Source: a virus
Direction: 5' to 3' (one strand)
DNA length: 64,000 bases
IMG/VR virus record: IMGVR_UViG_3300006175_000004
Coordinates: 1-64,000 of that record
Below, one piece after another: positions 32,992 to 40,785 of the stretch. Positions within the stretch are counted from its first letter, which is position 1; every line of letters starts with the position of its first letter. Position numbers and translations under genes: made by a program. Below the pieces are notes generated by a model. The model was not told the DNA's origin. It saw only the letters and a program-made list of their open reading frames with translations, and did not search any database.

Positions 32992-34103
32992 TGCGACCAG
33001 TCCTTTATCATGGCGTTGCGACGGTAGAATTCGAGATTGGATTTCATCCGGTCATCGTCCGGTGCCAACTCCACCGCAGCTTCAGCTTGGGTCACCGCGA
33101 TGGAATGCAGCCCCAAGTGCCAAGCGGCGATGGATGCAAGGTCGTGCGGCTGCGCACCCCATGACGCAGGATCGTCTGTGTAGAACCCTTCGTGGTTTGT
33201 TATCGCAAGGGCCGACATCGTGGCCCCGAAGCATTCTGCCCAACGAGCCGAATGGTGGGCAAGCATCGCCAAAGCGCACCACGGTTCTCTTGTATGCGGT
33301 GCTTCAGCGGTAGCCCTACGTGCCCACATCAGGGCTTCAGAACGATTCCCCAATTCTTCGTAGCTGCGGGAAATCACCAGCATGGCGTAGCAGACTTCGT
33401 GCGGCCACGCGGACTTCGGAAGCGCGAGATATTTCTTGTAGGCTTCGATGGCTTCCGTCCATTTGCGGTGGAAGCCAAGTTCACGCGCATAGTAGAAGCA
33501 GTTCCGTGGATCATTGGGTTCTTCCCTGACCGACGCTGCAAGCAGGTCAAGGTATTGGCCCCGGCTTTTGGAATTGTCGGGTTTGTGTTCCATCAGCATT
33601 GCGAATGAATCCGCCCACACTTCTTCGATGCGATCCGGCACCAAGTATTCGTGGCAGGGATGGTGCCAACGGTGCCCGTGGCGTGAGTGAATTCTGTCAG
33701 CCCGGAAGGTCAGCCCGCCACCGCAATCGAAACCAAAGCGAAGGCGGGTGGTCTGCCCCAACTTCCAAACCCTTTCGATTTCTTCGCGCCATCCCGGCTG
33801 CAATACTTCGTCCAGATCAAGCGCGATGCACACATCGATGTCGCTCGGGATCAAAGCCAAGGCGGCATTACGGGCGACATCAAATCGCCAAGGCGAAATA
33901 TACACGTCGTGGACAAAGACTTTTGGATTGCCATCCCCGACCCGAATCGCCGGTTCGTTCGCCCAGCGCCACGCCAAGTCTCTCGTTCCGTCATTTGATC
34001 CAGTATCCGCAATCAGAATCACATCGGCTGCCGCTGCGGAATCAAGGAAGCGGTAGACGAACTGCGATTCATTTTTCGCGATGGCGTAGACAGCGATCTT
34101 CAT
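32988..34103 (-). CDS. family 2 glycosyltransferase with C-terminal TPR-like repeats
   Basis: A 371-residue enzyme. The GT-A fold start is clear: MKIAVYAIAKNE, then VILIADTGSNDGT, and ALDLDEVLQPGW gives the DxD metal/sugar-nucleotide motif. Residues about 195-360 hold helical hairpins with TPR spacing (YYARELGFHRKWTEAIEAYK, then AMLVISRSYEELGNRSEALM). It should transfer a sugar to a cell-surface or virion acceptor. Lying inside the baseplate cluster is unusual and hints that a tail protein or the host receptor is the substrate. The ATG lies 8 bases after the upstream stop. Confidence 0.8.
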   Translation of the reverse strand: MKIAVYAIAKNESQFVYRFLDSAAAADVILIADTGSNDGTRDLAWRWANEPAIRVGDGNPKVFVHDVYISPWRFDVARNAALALIPSDIDVCIALDLDEVLQPGWREEIERVWKLGQTTRLRFGFDCGGGLTFRADRIHSRHGHRWHHPCHEYLVPDRIEEVWADSFAMLMEHKPDNSKSRGQYLDLLAASVREEPNDPRNCFYYARELGFHRKWTEAIEAYKKYLALPKSAWPHEVCYAMLVISRSYEELGNRSEALMWARRATAEAPHTREPWCALAMLAHHSARWAECFGATMSALAITNHEGFYTDDPASWGAQPHDLASIAAWHLGLHSIAVTQAEAAVELAPDDDRMKSNLEFYRRNAMIKDWSQ

Positions 34104-34110
34104 GAGGTGC

Positions 34111-34503
34111 TCACGTTTGGACAAAAACAAATGGCCGCGTCGTCACCGATATAACCGCAAGGATCGGCAGGAAGTGGGCACGCAGGATGGCCGGGCTTTC
34201 TAATGACATCGGAGCAGCGCGATGTGTAGGTGGCCAATAGAATGCCTGTATCGGGTAGATCATCCGCCGTGCCCGCCGTGCCGGTGGTTCCACATAGGGC
34301 GGAAATCGCATCGGCCTCGGTGTGTACACCGCGACGTTTACAGGAATGTCCGACATCAGGACTTCGCGAGCGCACTGGGCCAACTGAGCCATCGGCGTGC
34401 CATCCAGCAGCACTTCGCGGGCGACCTGCGCGAATTGCGACTTCGGAGTGCCGTCCATCAGGACTTCGCGGCAAACCTGTGCGAAGCGGGCGAACGTCGT
34501 CAT
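34111..34503 (-). CDS. small protein with three N-terminal repeats
   Basis: A 130-residue protein. Residues about 4-55 are three copies of a roughly 17-residue unit: FAQVCREVLMDGTPKSQ, FAQVAREVLLDGTPMAQ and LAQCAREVLMSDIP. Similar EVL repeats occur in tail-associated proteins of other phages. A Pro-rich middle and a C-terminal hydrophobic segment (ILRAHFLPILAVISV) follow. The start overlaps the upstream stop (ATGA). Confidence 0.65.
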   Translation of the reverse strand: MTTFARFAQVCREVLMDGTPKSQFAQVAREVLLDGTPMAQLAQCAREVLMSDIPVNVAVYTPRPMRFPPYVEPPARRARRMIYPIQAFYWPPTHRAAPMSLESPAILRAHFLPILAVISVTTRPFVFVQT

Positions 34504-36011
34504 GAGTCGATCTTGTAGCCAGACGTTGCAGCATTAAGCGTGGTCGAGGTCCACGGAGTCACGCCACCGCTGTCGGTTTCAAACAACGATACGATGTACG
34601 ACCAGCTTGTGCCGGGTGCCTGCGCTCCGCCGCTGACGTCCACGCCCAACGATTTCATGTGCAAGCTGACTGTCCGCGCCCCTGCATCTGAATTCTGCAC
34701 AAGTCCATAGACGTTGACGCAATAGATCGAATTCGGCGTCGTCGCGATGGCCGGGAAGCCAAACAGGTCTTCGTGATTGACCACTGAATCCTGATTGTAA
34801 TTCAGCGAAGTGTTGGTGCCGTTCAGGTTGCCCGGTGATGGCGGCACCTGATTTTCCTGCGGGTAATTCGCAGCCATCCCGGTCAGGTTGCCGTAGATCG
34901 CCCATGACGCCAGCGAACCAGTCATCGCAGGGGCGGTGCCCGGTGCTCCGGAGCCGTAGGTATTGGCCGCGCTGAAACCAAGCAGGCTGCTATCGCTCTG
35001 GTACAACGACACCGAAGTGTCGGTGATGTAACCGATCCAATACGGTGTTCCGCCCGTTAAAGCTTGCGGCGTGACGAGCGCCAAATTGAAGCGCGTGTTC
35101 GCTGTGGTGCCAACAACTTCTGTACCGGACGAAAGCAGCGTGTGTGCCGCCCCACCGCTGTCGTTGTAAATCACGCCCTTGAACTTTGCAGCAGCGCTTG
35201 TTGCCTGCGGAACAATTCCGATGGAATTGATCGTGCAGTTAACCTGCGGCGTGTATTTCCGCAGCACCAATCTGTTCGCGCCGGGTGCGCTGTTTGCATT
35301 GTTGTTCGAGACATCCCACCGACCGAGAACGCCAACCTGAGCGGTGAACTGCACCGCCGAATCCGAGTTCGGGAAATCGGTCTCGATGCGCGGATTCGTC
35401 AGCAGCAGCGTGTTGTTGAACGAGCCGGAATTGTCATTGATGTAAAGGTCATCATAAATGGTGACGCTGCCGGAGCCGCTGTGCAGCGTGAAATTGTCAT
35501 ATGTCGCTGCGGCCCACGTCAGCCCGGATTGGTTGATCGAGGTGATGAGGCCATTGAGGTAAATCTTGCAGGTGCCGGTGCCGGTGGTGCTGAGTAGAAT
35601 TTCAATCTCAAGCACATTGGTTGAGTTCGCCGCGACCGATTGCGCCGAGGTAAAGAGCGTGCCGGACCCGAACGAGTTGCCGGTTCCAACGGTGACATTT
35701 CCTGACGTGTTGAACGCGACCCAACAGATCGCGGTGCTTCCGAGGGTGAACCAAAATCCCGCGTTGCCGCCGTTGTTCTGCGACATGCGACAACCCAACA
35801 GGATTTTCGCAGTCGGCGCTCCGATGGCTTGGGAGCCAAGGGACTGATTGCCCTGAAGCGCCACCGCGAATCCGGTGTTCGACAGCGGCGCAACGAGGGA
35901 GCCGACTGTCGCGCCATTCCACCGCAGCGCGAGGTTGTTGGCGCTGATGGCGTCGTTCACGCCTGACAACTGGCAGTATTTGTCGAAACCGTCAGTGAAG
36001 CGATTGGTCAC
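34500..36011 (-). CDS. large beta-rich virion protein with concanavalin-like domain
   Basis: A 503-residue protein opening with FTDGFDKYCQL, the usual start of phage LamG/concanavalin-like virion proteins. The first 200 residues (GFWFTLGSTAICWVAFN; LEIEILLSTTGTGTCKIYLN; YDDLYINDNSG) fit a jelly-roll sandwich, and the last 300 are further beta-domains. Function may be sugar binding or tail decoration. Confidence 0.65.
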   Translation of the reverse strand: MTNRFTDGFDKYCQLSGVNDAISANNLALRWNGATVGSLVAPLSNTGFAVALQGNQSLGSQAIGAPTAKILLGCRMSQNNGGNAGFWFTLGSTAICWVAFNTSGNVTVGTGNSFGSGTLFTSAQSVAANSTNVLEIEILLSTTGTGTCKIYLNGLITSINQSGLTWAAATYDNFTLHSGSGSVTIYDDLYINDNSGSFNNTLLLTNPRIETDFPNSDSAVQFTAQVGVLGRWDVSNNNANSAPGANRLVLRKYTPQVNCTINSIGIVPQATSAAAKFKGVIYNDSGGAAHTLLSSGTEVVGTTANTRFNLALVTPQALTGGTPYWIGYITDTSVSLYQSDSSLLGFSAANTYGSGAPGTAPAMTGSLASWAIYGNLTGMAANYPQENQVPPSPGNLNGTNTSLNYNQDSVVNHEDLFGFPAIATTPNSIYCVNVYGLVQNSDAGARTVSLHMKSLGVDVSGGAQAPGTSWSYIVSLFETDSGGVTPWTSTTLNAATSGYKIDS

Positions 36012-36014
36012 GGA

Positions 36015-36488
36015 TCAATCAACTTCTTCAAAGTCCACGCCACCGGAAAGGTGCACTGTTCCAGTCGGAGCGCTGAGCAATTCCCAAACGAAGCCCGCAG
36101 CAGCGGCGATGTTAAATGGCTGCCTGCCTTGCTGAGCGGAATCGTAACCGTTGTAAACGTGGCAGCCCTGTTCATCGACAATTGCTGCGGTGCCGCCTGT
36201 GGTCGCCTTCGATGTATCGTTAACATGGGCGGTAGCCTGAGCCGCAGCATCGGTTTGTGACGCAATCTTCTGTGGCGTTGGAACCGTTCCGCCTGAACCC
36301 TGCGTCACCGTCGCAGGAAGCACGCGGGCACGCATCTGAAGCATTTGCGATACCGGCAGCGAAGTGTCGGTCGCCGTCAGCCAATAGCGTAGGATTTTAC
36401 CCGGCACGGCTGCGGCGAATTTCAATGAGACCAAATCTTGCGCCGCTGAAACGGCCACGCCTTCAAATGTCACGGTATATTTTGGCAT
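36015..36488 (-). CDS. beta-rich virion protein
   Basis: A 157-residue protein starting MPKYTVTFEGVAVSAAQDLV, a pattern common in phage proteins next to the preceding type (VSLKFAAAVPGKILRYWLT). Probably a structural partner of the neighbouring large beta-rich protein. No exact role. Confidence 0.6.
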   Translation of the reverse strand: MPKYTVTFEGVAVSAAQDLVSLKFAAAVPGKILRYWLTATDTSLPVSQMLQMRARVLPATVTQGSGGTVPTPQKIASQTDAAAQATAHVNDTSKATTGGTAAIVDEQGCHVYNGYDSAQQGRQPFNIAAAAGFVWELLSAPTGTVHLSGGVDFEEVD

Positions 36489-36489
36489 T

Positions 36490-37644
36490 TCATCTTGTCC
36501 CTATGAATAGAAAGGAAAGCCCGAAGGCCGATCCATCCGCCACAGCCGGGGCGACGAATTTGAACAGATCACCCGTGAAGTTGATGGTCGAAGGAAAAGT
36601 GATAACCCCGGTGGTCAGCCCTGCGGGAACTGTCACCGATCCGATATTGACCGCCCCATTGAGAAAGTTGGCCGTCCAATCCGCAGCGGGCGGACCTTCG
36701 AACTCAACAATGCTGCCCGGCATTCCCGCCGCGATCTGATACCCAACCTTGGTAGGCAGGGCGAAGACTTCATTGTTGGGCGATGCAAGCGGCAGGTACC
36801 ACGATCCTTGGGGCTGCCAAGCATTGACAGAAGTGGCGATTGCGGTCGCCACGCCGCCGATGATCCGAATGGTGACCCCGTCACCCATAACGATTCCGAA
36901 TTGCGCGTCGTCGCCAAGCTGCACAGCCGGGGCCGCATTCGCCCGCATGTATTGTGTGCCGCTGCCATTGATCGCAATCGGCCCCGCAAGGGCTGTAGGA
37001 TTGCCCGGCTGCGGGCCACCGCCACCCCCGCCCCAATTGACCGAGAAGACACCCCCAATGCTTGTGATCGACGAATTGTCAGGCGAAGCCAAGCCAAGCA
37101 AGCCCGGCAGGGCGAAGGGCGACCCATTGATGATGACTTCCCCCGTCATCCCAATCGTAGGGGCCGTGGCTTGCACGCCAGCATTGTTCACAAGCAGGGA
37201 TGACCCACCGCCTATCGTCCGGAGCAAGGCCCCGTCCGGGCCGTAAATCACGACCTGATCGGGGCTGTCCGCCACCGTCCAGTTCTTGTTGGCCAGCGGC
37301 ATGAAGAACAGCGTCGACAGATTGGCAGCCGGGGCCAAGCTTGCTGTCCCTACCCCAAGCCCTGTCTGACCGCCCAAGCGGGCATCCACAGCGACCACTG
37401 TGCCCTTATCGCCGGGCCTGATGGGATACCGGATATACTCCGGGCCGAACATCGGAACCGTGACATTCGGCAGCGTGAATGGCGTGTTCGTCAGTTCGAA
37501 CTTCACCGTCACAATTGATCCGTCGACCGACACCACAGATGCGGGCAGGGATTTTCCAAGGTTCTGAATCGCGTTCGCTGCCTTCTTCGCAGCGAATTGG
37601 TTCATCGAAACTTGGAACGGGGTCTTTTGTGCATTGTTCGCCAT
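36490..37644 (-). CDS. baseplate spike protein (Gp138/gpV-like)
   Basis: A 384-residue protein. Residues about 30-115 form the OB-fold of phage spike proteins: LPASVVSVDGSIVTVKFELT, PMFGPEYIRYPIRPGDKGTV and VVAVDARLGGQTG. The middle is a Gly/Asn-rich beta region with the run WGGGGGGPQPG, then a C-terminal beta-domain. The spike closes the tail tube and punctures the cell envelope. Placed next to the hub gene, as usual. Confidence 0.75.
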   Translation of the reverse strand: MANNAQKTPFQVSMNQFAAKKAANAIQNLGKSLPASVVSVDGSIVTVKFELTNTPFTLPNVTVPMFGPEYIRYPIRPGDKGTVVAVDARLGGQTGLGVGTASLAPAANLSTLFFMPLANKNWTVADSPDQVVIYGPDGALLRTIGGGSSLLVNNAGVQATAPTIGMTGEVIINGSPFALPGLLGLASPDNSSITSIGGVFSVNWGGGGGGPQPGNPTALAGPIAINGSGTQYMRANAAPAVQLGDDAQFGIVMGDGVTIRIIGGVATAIATSVNAWQPQGSWYLPLASPNNEVFALPTKVGYQIAAGMPGSIVEFEGPPAADWTANFLNGAVNIGSVTVPAGLTTGVITFPSTINFTGDLFKFVAPAVADGSAFGLSFLFIGTR

Positions 37645-37650
37645 TGCTGG

Positions 37651-38646
37651 CTACCCGGTCTTTTGGGCGGAAGCGTCGATCACGGTCACCCAACTATCAG
37701 CGTCAGGCTGCCGGAAGTTTCCGACATGGCGAACCTGCTGCACCAAGAATGATCCCTGAAACGCGGTCTTCAGATCGACTTGCCCGGATTCCGCTGCCTG
37801 CGTCGTGGTGGCGAATATCCCCTGTGGCATTTTGACAATGTCGCTCAATTTGATGTCGGCCCGCATAGGGCACTTGAACTGTATAAGGTTCGGCCCGATC
37901 CATGTTGGCTGCCCGATCAAATCCTTGAACAAGATATTCGTGGGTATCTGATTCACTGTCCCATCGAAGACCGAGAAGACCTTTTCCGTCAGCGCGATTC
38001 TGACCCCGCTATAAGCCCCGCCGATCAGATCGGCAGACATGCCCTGAATGTATGTCGCGTATTCTTCGATGGTTTGGTAGTAGCCGGTATCCGCAACATC
38101 CTGCGTGAAGACCAGATCAGGCGATATCTCGATGTCGGCGGTATATCCGGGGAAGGCTGTCGAAAGCGTTTGAGCGATTGCATCCTTGAGCAGCGTGCCC
38201 TTGGCCCATGAATGGACGATGTTCTTGGGCTTCGCAATTGTGCCAGCATCGACATTCAGGATCAGATCGAGCGACATTTCTGTGCCGATCCAGTTGCCGA
38301 AAGCCTGAAAGACAAAACCCGAAAACAGCAGCCCGGACAGCAGCGGATTGGCGAGCGGCAAGCCCTTCTGCATTCCGCCATAGACCGCAACCTGAAACCC
38401 GTTCAGATCATGCGCCTGACTGATTTCCTGAAGACTGATTCCATGTATCTTGATGAATGACCCGCCCGCAGGCGTGCCGAATGAGGACACGATGATGTCC
38501 ATTTCAACATTCAGTGCGCCGGGCAGCGTCTTCCCGGCCACGAAGCTGGTATACGAAGTATCAAACGCCTGAAGCCTTGCGAGCGACTGCGGGATGAATA
38601 TCTGCCCGGTCGCCGTGTTGGTAAGCCTGATCGAATAGTACCGCAT
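37651..38646 (-). CDS. baseplate hub protein (gp27/gpD-like)
   Basis: A 331-residue protein. MRYYSIRLTNTATGQIF followed by alternating strands and a middle part GTLLKDAIAQTLSTAFPGYT fits the hub family, which forms a ring between tube and spike. IKIHGISLQEISQAHDLNGF corresponds to the first hub strand pair. Position directly before the spike gene supports the call. Confidence 0.7.
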   Translation of the reverse strand: MRYYSIRLTNTATGQIFIPQSLARLQAFDTSYTSFVAGKTLPGALNVEMDIIVSSFGTPAGGSFIKIHGISLQEISQAHDLNGFQVAVYGGMQKGLPLANPLLSGLLFSGFVFQAFGNWIGTEMSLDLILNVDAGTIAKPKNIVHSWAKGTLLKDAIAQTLSTAFPGYTADIEISPDLVFTQDVADTGYYQTIEEYATYIQGMSADLIGGAYSGVRIALTEKVFSVFDGTVNQIPTNILFKDLIGQPTWIGPNLIQFKCPMRADIKLSDIVKMPQGIFATTTQAAESGQVDLKTAFQGSFLVQQVRHVGNFRQPDADSWVTVIDASAQKTG

Positions 38647-40023
38647 TCATGGCAGCCCAAAGCCGGTGCGTAATTTCTTGACTTGCGAGTAAAGGTTGTC
38701 GAATTGCGCAGCGGTCAAAGCAAAATCCCACCCGGCTGAAAATGCGAAGCGACCGTCAAGCGTGAAGGGCTGCGTTGCATCGCCGGTGCCAAGCACGGTG
38801 TCGGACGGGTTGCTGTCGGTATCCCCAAGGAAGATACCGGCAGAAGTTTGGTTCAGCCCATTCACGAAGAAGGTCGACACCCCTGAACTCTGATTGATCG
38901 ATGCGCCGACGAAATACCAACCGGGCGGGGTCGGGGTGGTTGAAGTCAGATACCACTCAACTCCGGCCTGATAATCATCGGCCCCGGCCAGCAGGAATTT
39001 GTCCGCTTGGAAATGCCCGGTGTAGTAATTCACCCCACCGGAGAATTGCAGCCAGCTATAGAATGCGACCGCGATGCCTTCATGCTGAAGCGTCGTGGTG
39101 GTATTGAAGATCGACATCCACCGGAAATCAGAAGCACCCGGCGCTGCATGACCCGGAAAATAGATCAGGCCCGCGCAACTGAAGCTCGCGTTCGACTGGT
39201 GGATTGCTTCTACCCACGCCGGATTGGCTTCGGCAATGCTGAGGAAATCGGTGCCGTCGCTGCTGAAGTATTCGTTGGCAGACAGCCCGCCCGATTGCCC
39301 GTGGAATGTCATGGCGTTCTTATTGAAGTTCAACCCATTGCCCGTCAGATCGGTGACCGTGCCACCGCTGCCCGGATAACTCGCGCTCGATCCTGCATCG
39401 ATCACAAACTTCGCGGGCGGAATGCCTGCCGCTGAGATGATGAAATTGAAGTTCTGATTCGTGGGAAGCCCGCCACCGCCACCGGTATTGGTATTGACTA
39501 CCCCACCAGTCGGCGTCGCTGTCAGAATTTTGATGTCGCTGACTTCGAACTGCTGGCTTGATTCGCGGAAGACCAGTGACGTGCTCGAGAAATATCCGGC
39601 TGTTATATTGATGTTGTAATTCACGATGCCGAGCTTCGTCGGATCGCCGGGGTCCGCATTCAAGGGGAATTGGAATTCGTTCTGCCCGGTGATCAATGCC
39701 TGCGTGGTGCCATTGTAGGCATCCGGGGCCATGCCCGACAGGGTCAGTTCTACCGTATCGTGCAGGATATATCCGTGTGGCTGTTCTGTGACCACAGTCA
39801 CAAAGCCATTCGCCCACGATGCGGACTGCACCGGGATCGCGTCCACCGATCCGATCACAGGCAGGGTCAGGATGCGAATTCCGTTCAGCGCGAACAAGCT
39901 GATGTAATATCGCCGTCCCACCATGTTCCATGTGACGACAGCGGTGTATTGTTGCCCGTCCAAGGTGGGCGTGAATTGGAAGGCCGCAGTCGCCGTCGGC
40001 AGAAAGTGGGTATATGTCGTCAT
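38647..40023 (-). CDS. baseplate plug (Pam3 gp18-like) fused to a lectin-like domain
   Basis: A 458-residue protein. The first 110 residues follow the small baseplate plug seen in cyanophage Pam3 (AAFQFTPTLDGQQYTAVVTW, RRYYISLFALNGIRILTLPV). Residues about 65-135 contain a beta insert with HGYILHDTVELTLSG and DAYNGTTQALI, like modules in other virion proteins here. After a GGGGG linker, about 195-458 form a concanavalin/LamG-like domain (SFSCAGLIYFPGHAAPGASD; FYSWLQFSGGVNYYTGHF). The plug is usually a stand-alone protein, so the lectin-like extension is unusual. Confidence 0.7.
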   Translation of the reverse strand: MTTYTHFLPTATAAFQFTPTLDGQQYTAVVTWNMVGRRYYISLFALNGIRILTLPVIGSVDAIPVQSASWANGFVTVVTEQPHGYILHDTVELTLSGMAPDAYNGTTQALITGQNEFQFPLNADPGDPTKLGIVNYNINITAGYFSSTSLVFRESSQQFEVSDIKILTATPTGGVVNTNTGGGGGLPTNQNFNFIISAAGIPPAKFVIDAGSSASYPGSGGTVTDLTGNGLNFNKNAMTFHGQSGGLSANEYFSSDGTDFLSIAEANPAWVEAIHQSNASFSCAGLIYFPGHAAPGASDFRWMSIFNTTTTLQHEGIAVAFYSWLQFSGGVNYYTGHFQADKFLLAGADDYQAGVEWYLTSTTPTPPGWYFVGASINQSSGVSTFFVNGLNQTSAGIFLGDTDSNPSDTVLGTGDATQPFTLDGRFAFSAGWDFALTAAQFDNLYSQVKKLRTGFGLP

Positions 40024-40784
40024 GGACTGACCGGGGAAGGCGGTTGCGGCACTGATGTATTCGATGCGTTGCCAGCTTGCGCTGCCGGGATCACAGATGA
40101 TCCTGCGAGCGTCGGCGGGAAGCCCAAGGTATTCTCAACGCTTGACCACGCGGGTGGCCCGTTGAAAGCTGTGCCGTTGGTGGCCTTCTGCATGAAGCTG
40201 CTCAAAGCCTGTTCCGCCTGTTCTTCGGTCAGCAGCGGTATCTCAAAGTCCAATTGCCACGCCCAATTCGCCTGCTTGCTTTCCCCACTTGATACATCGC
40301 GGAAGGAGAGCATCAGCGCGTTTGCATAAATGAAAGACGGAGTGGCAAGCGTATATGTGCCGCCCGACTGGTTGTGCTGGTCAAGCGACGCTTTCAACGC
40401 GGTAATAATTGCGGGCTTGTTGCCATATCCGCCCGGCTCGCGCACAGGGCAAACCATCCGGAAGGAGACCTTCAACGGGCTTTGAATGACCGCGTTTGCA
40501 GCCACCGCCTGATTGGCGAAGGGGTAGTGGCCCACATCCTGATTGATCAATTCGGAACCGGGCAGCGGAATGTATTGGGCGAAGAAGTCGTTCAGATCGA
40601 TGTTGGTATCCGCATTTTCCAAAATGCCATTGTTGCCGAAGACCGGGTTCCCAAAGGATGCAGCATCGGTCAGCGAAATGATCGGCAGTATCCCACCCGG
40701 AAGATTTGTGGCGATGCCGTTGGTCAAGATGATGGGGCTGACCTGATAGGCCAACTGAAAGCGGGAGATTCCTGGGCTGACCAT
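40020..40784 (-). CDS. tail/baseplate protein next to tape measure
   Basis: A 254-residue protein. SRFQLAYQVSPIILTNGIAT, then KVSFRMVCPVREPGGYGNKP and FIYANALMLSFRDVSSGESK show strands typical of inner baseplate proteins that bridge tube and hub. The C-terminus is Pro/Ser-rich. Position after the tape measure fits that role; a stricter identity is not possible by eye. Confidence 0.6.
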   Translation of the reverse strand: MVSPGISRFQLAYQVSPIILTNGIATNLPGGILPIISLTDAASFGNPVFGNNGILENADTNIDLNDFFAQYIPLPGSELINQDVGHYPFANQAVAANAVIQSPLKVSFRMVCPVREPGGYGNKPAIITALKASLDQHNQSGGTYTLATPSFIYANALMLSFRDVSSGESKQANWAWQLDFEIPLLTEEQAEQALSSFMQKATNGTAFNGPPAWSSVENTLGFPPTLAGSSVIPAAQAGNASNTSVPQPPSPVSP

Positions 40785-40785
40785 G

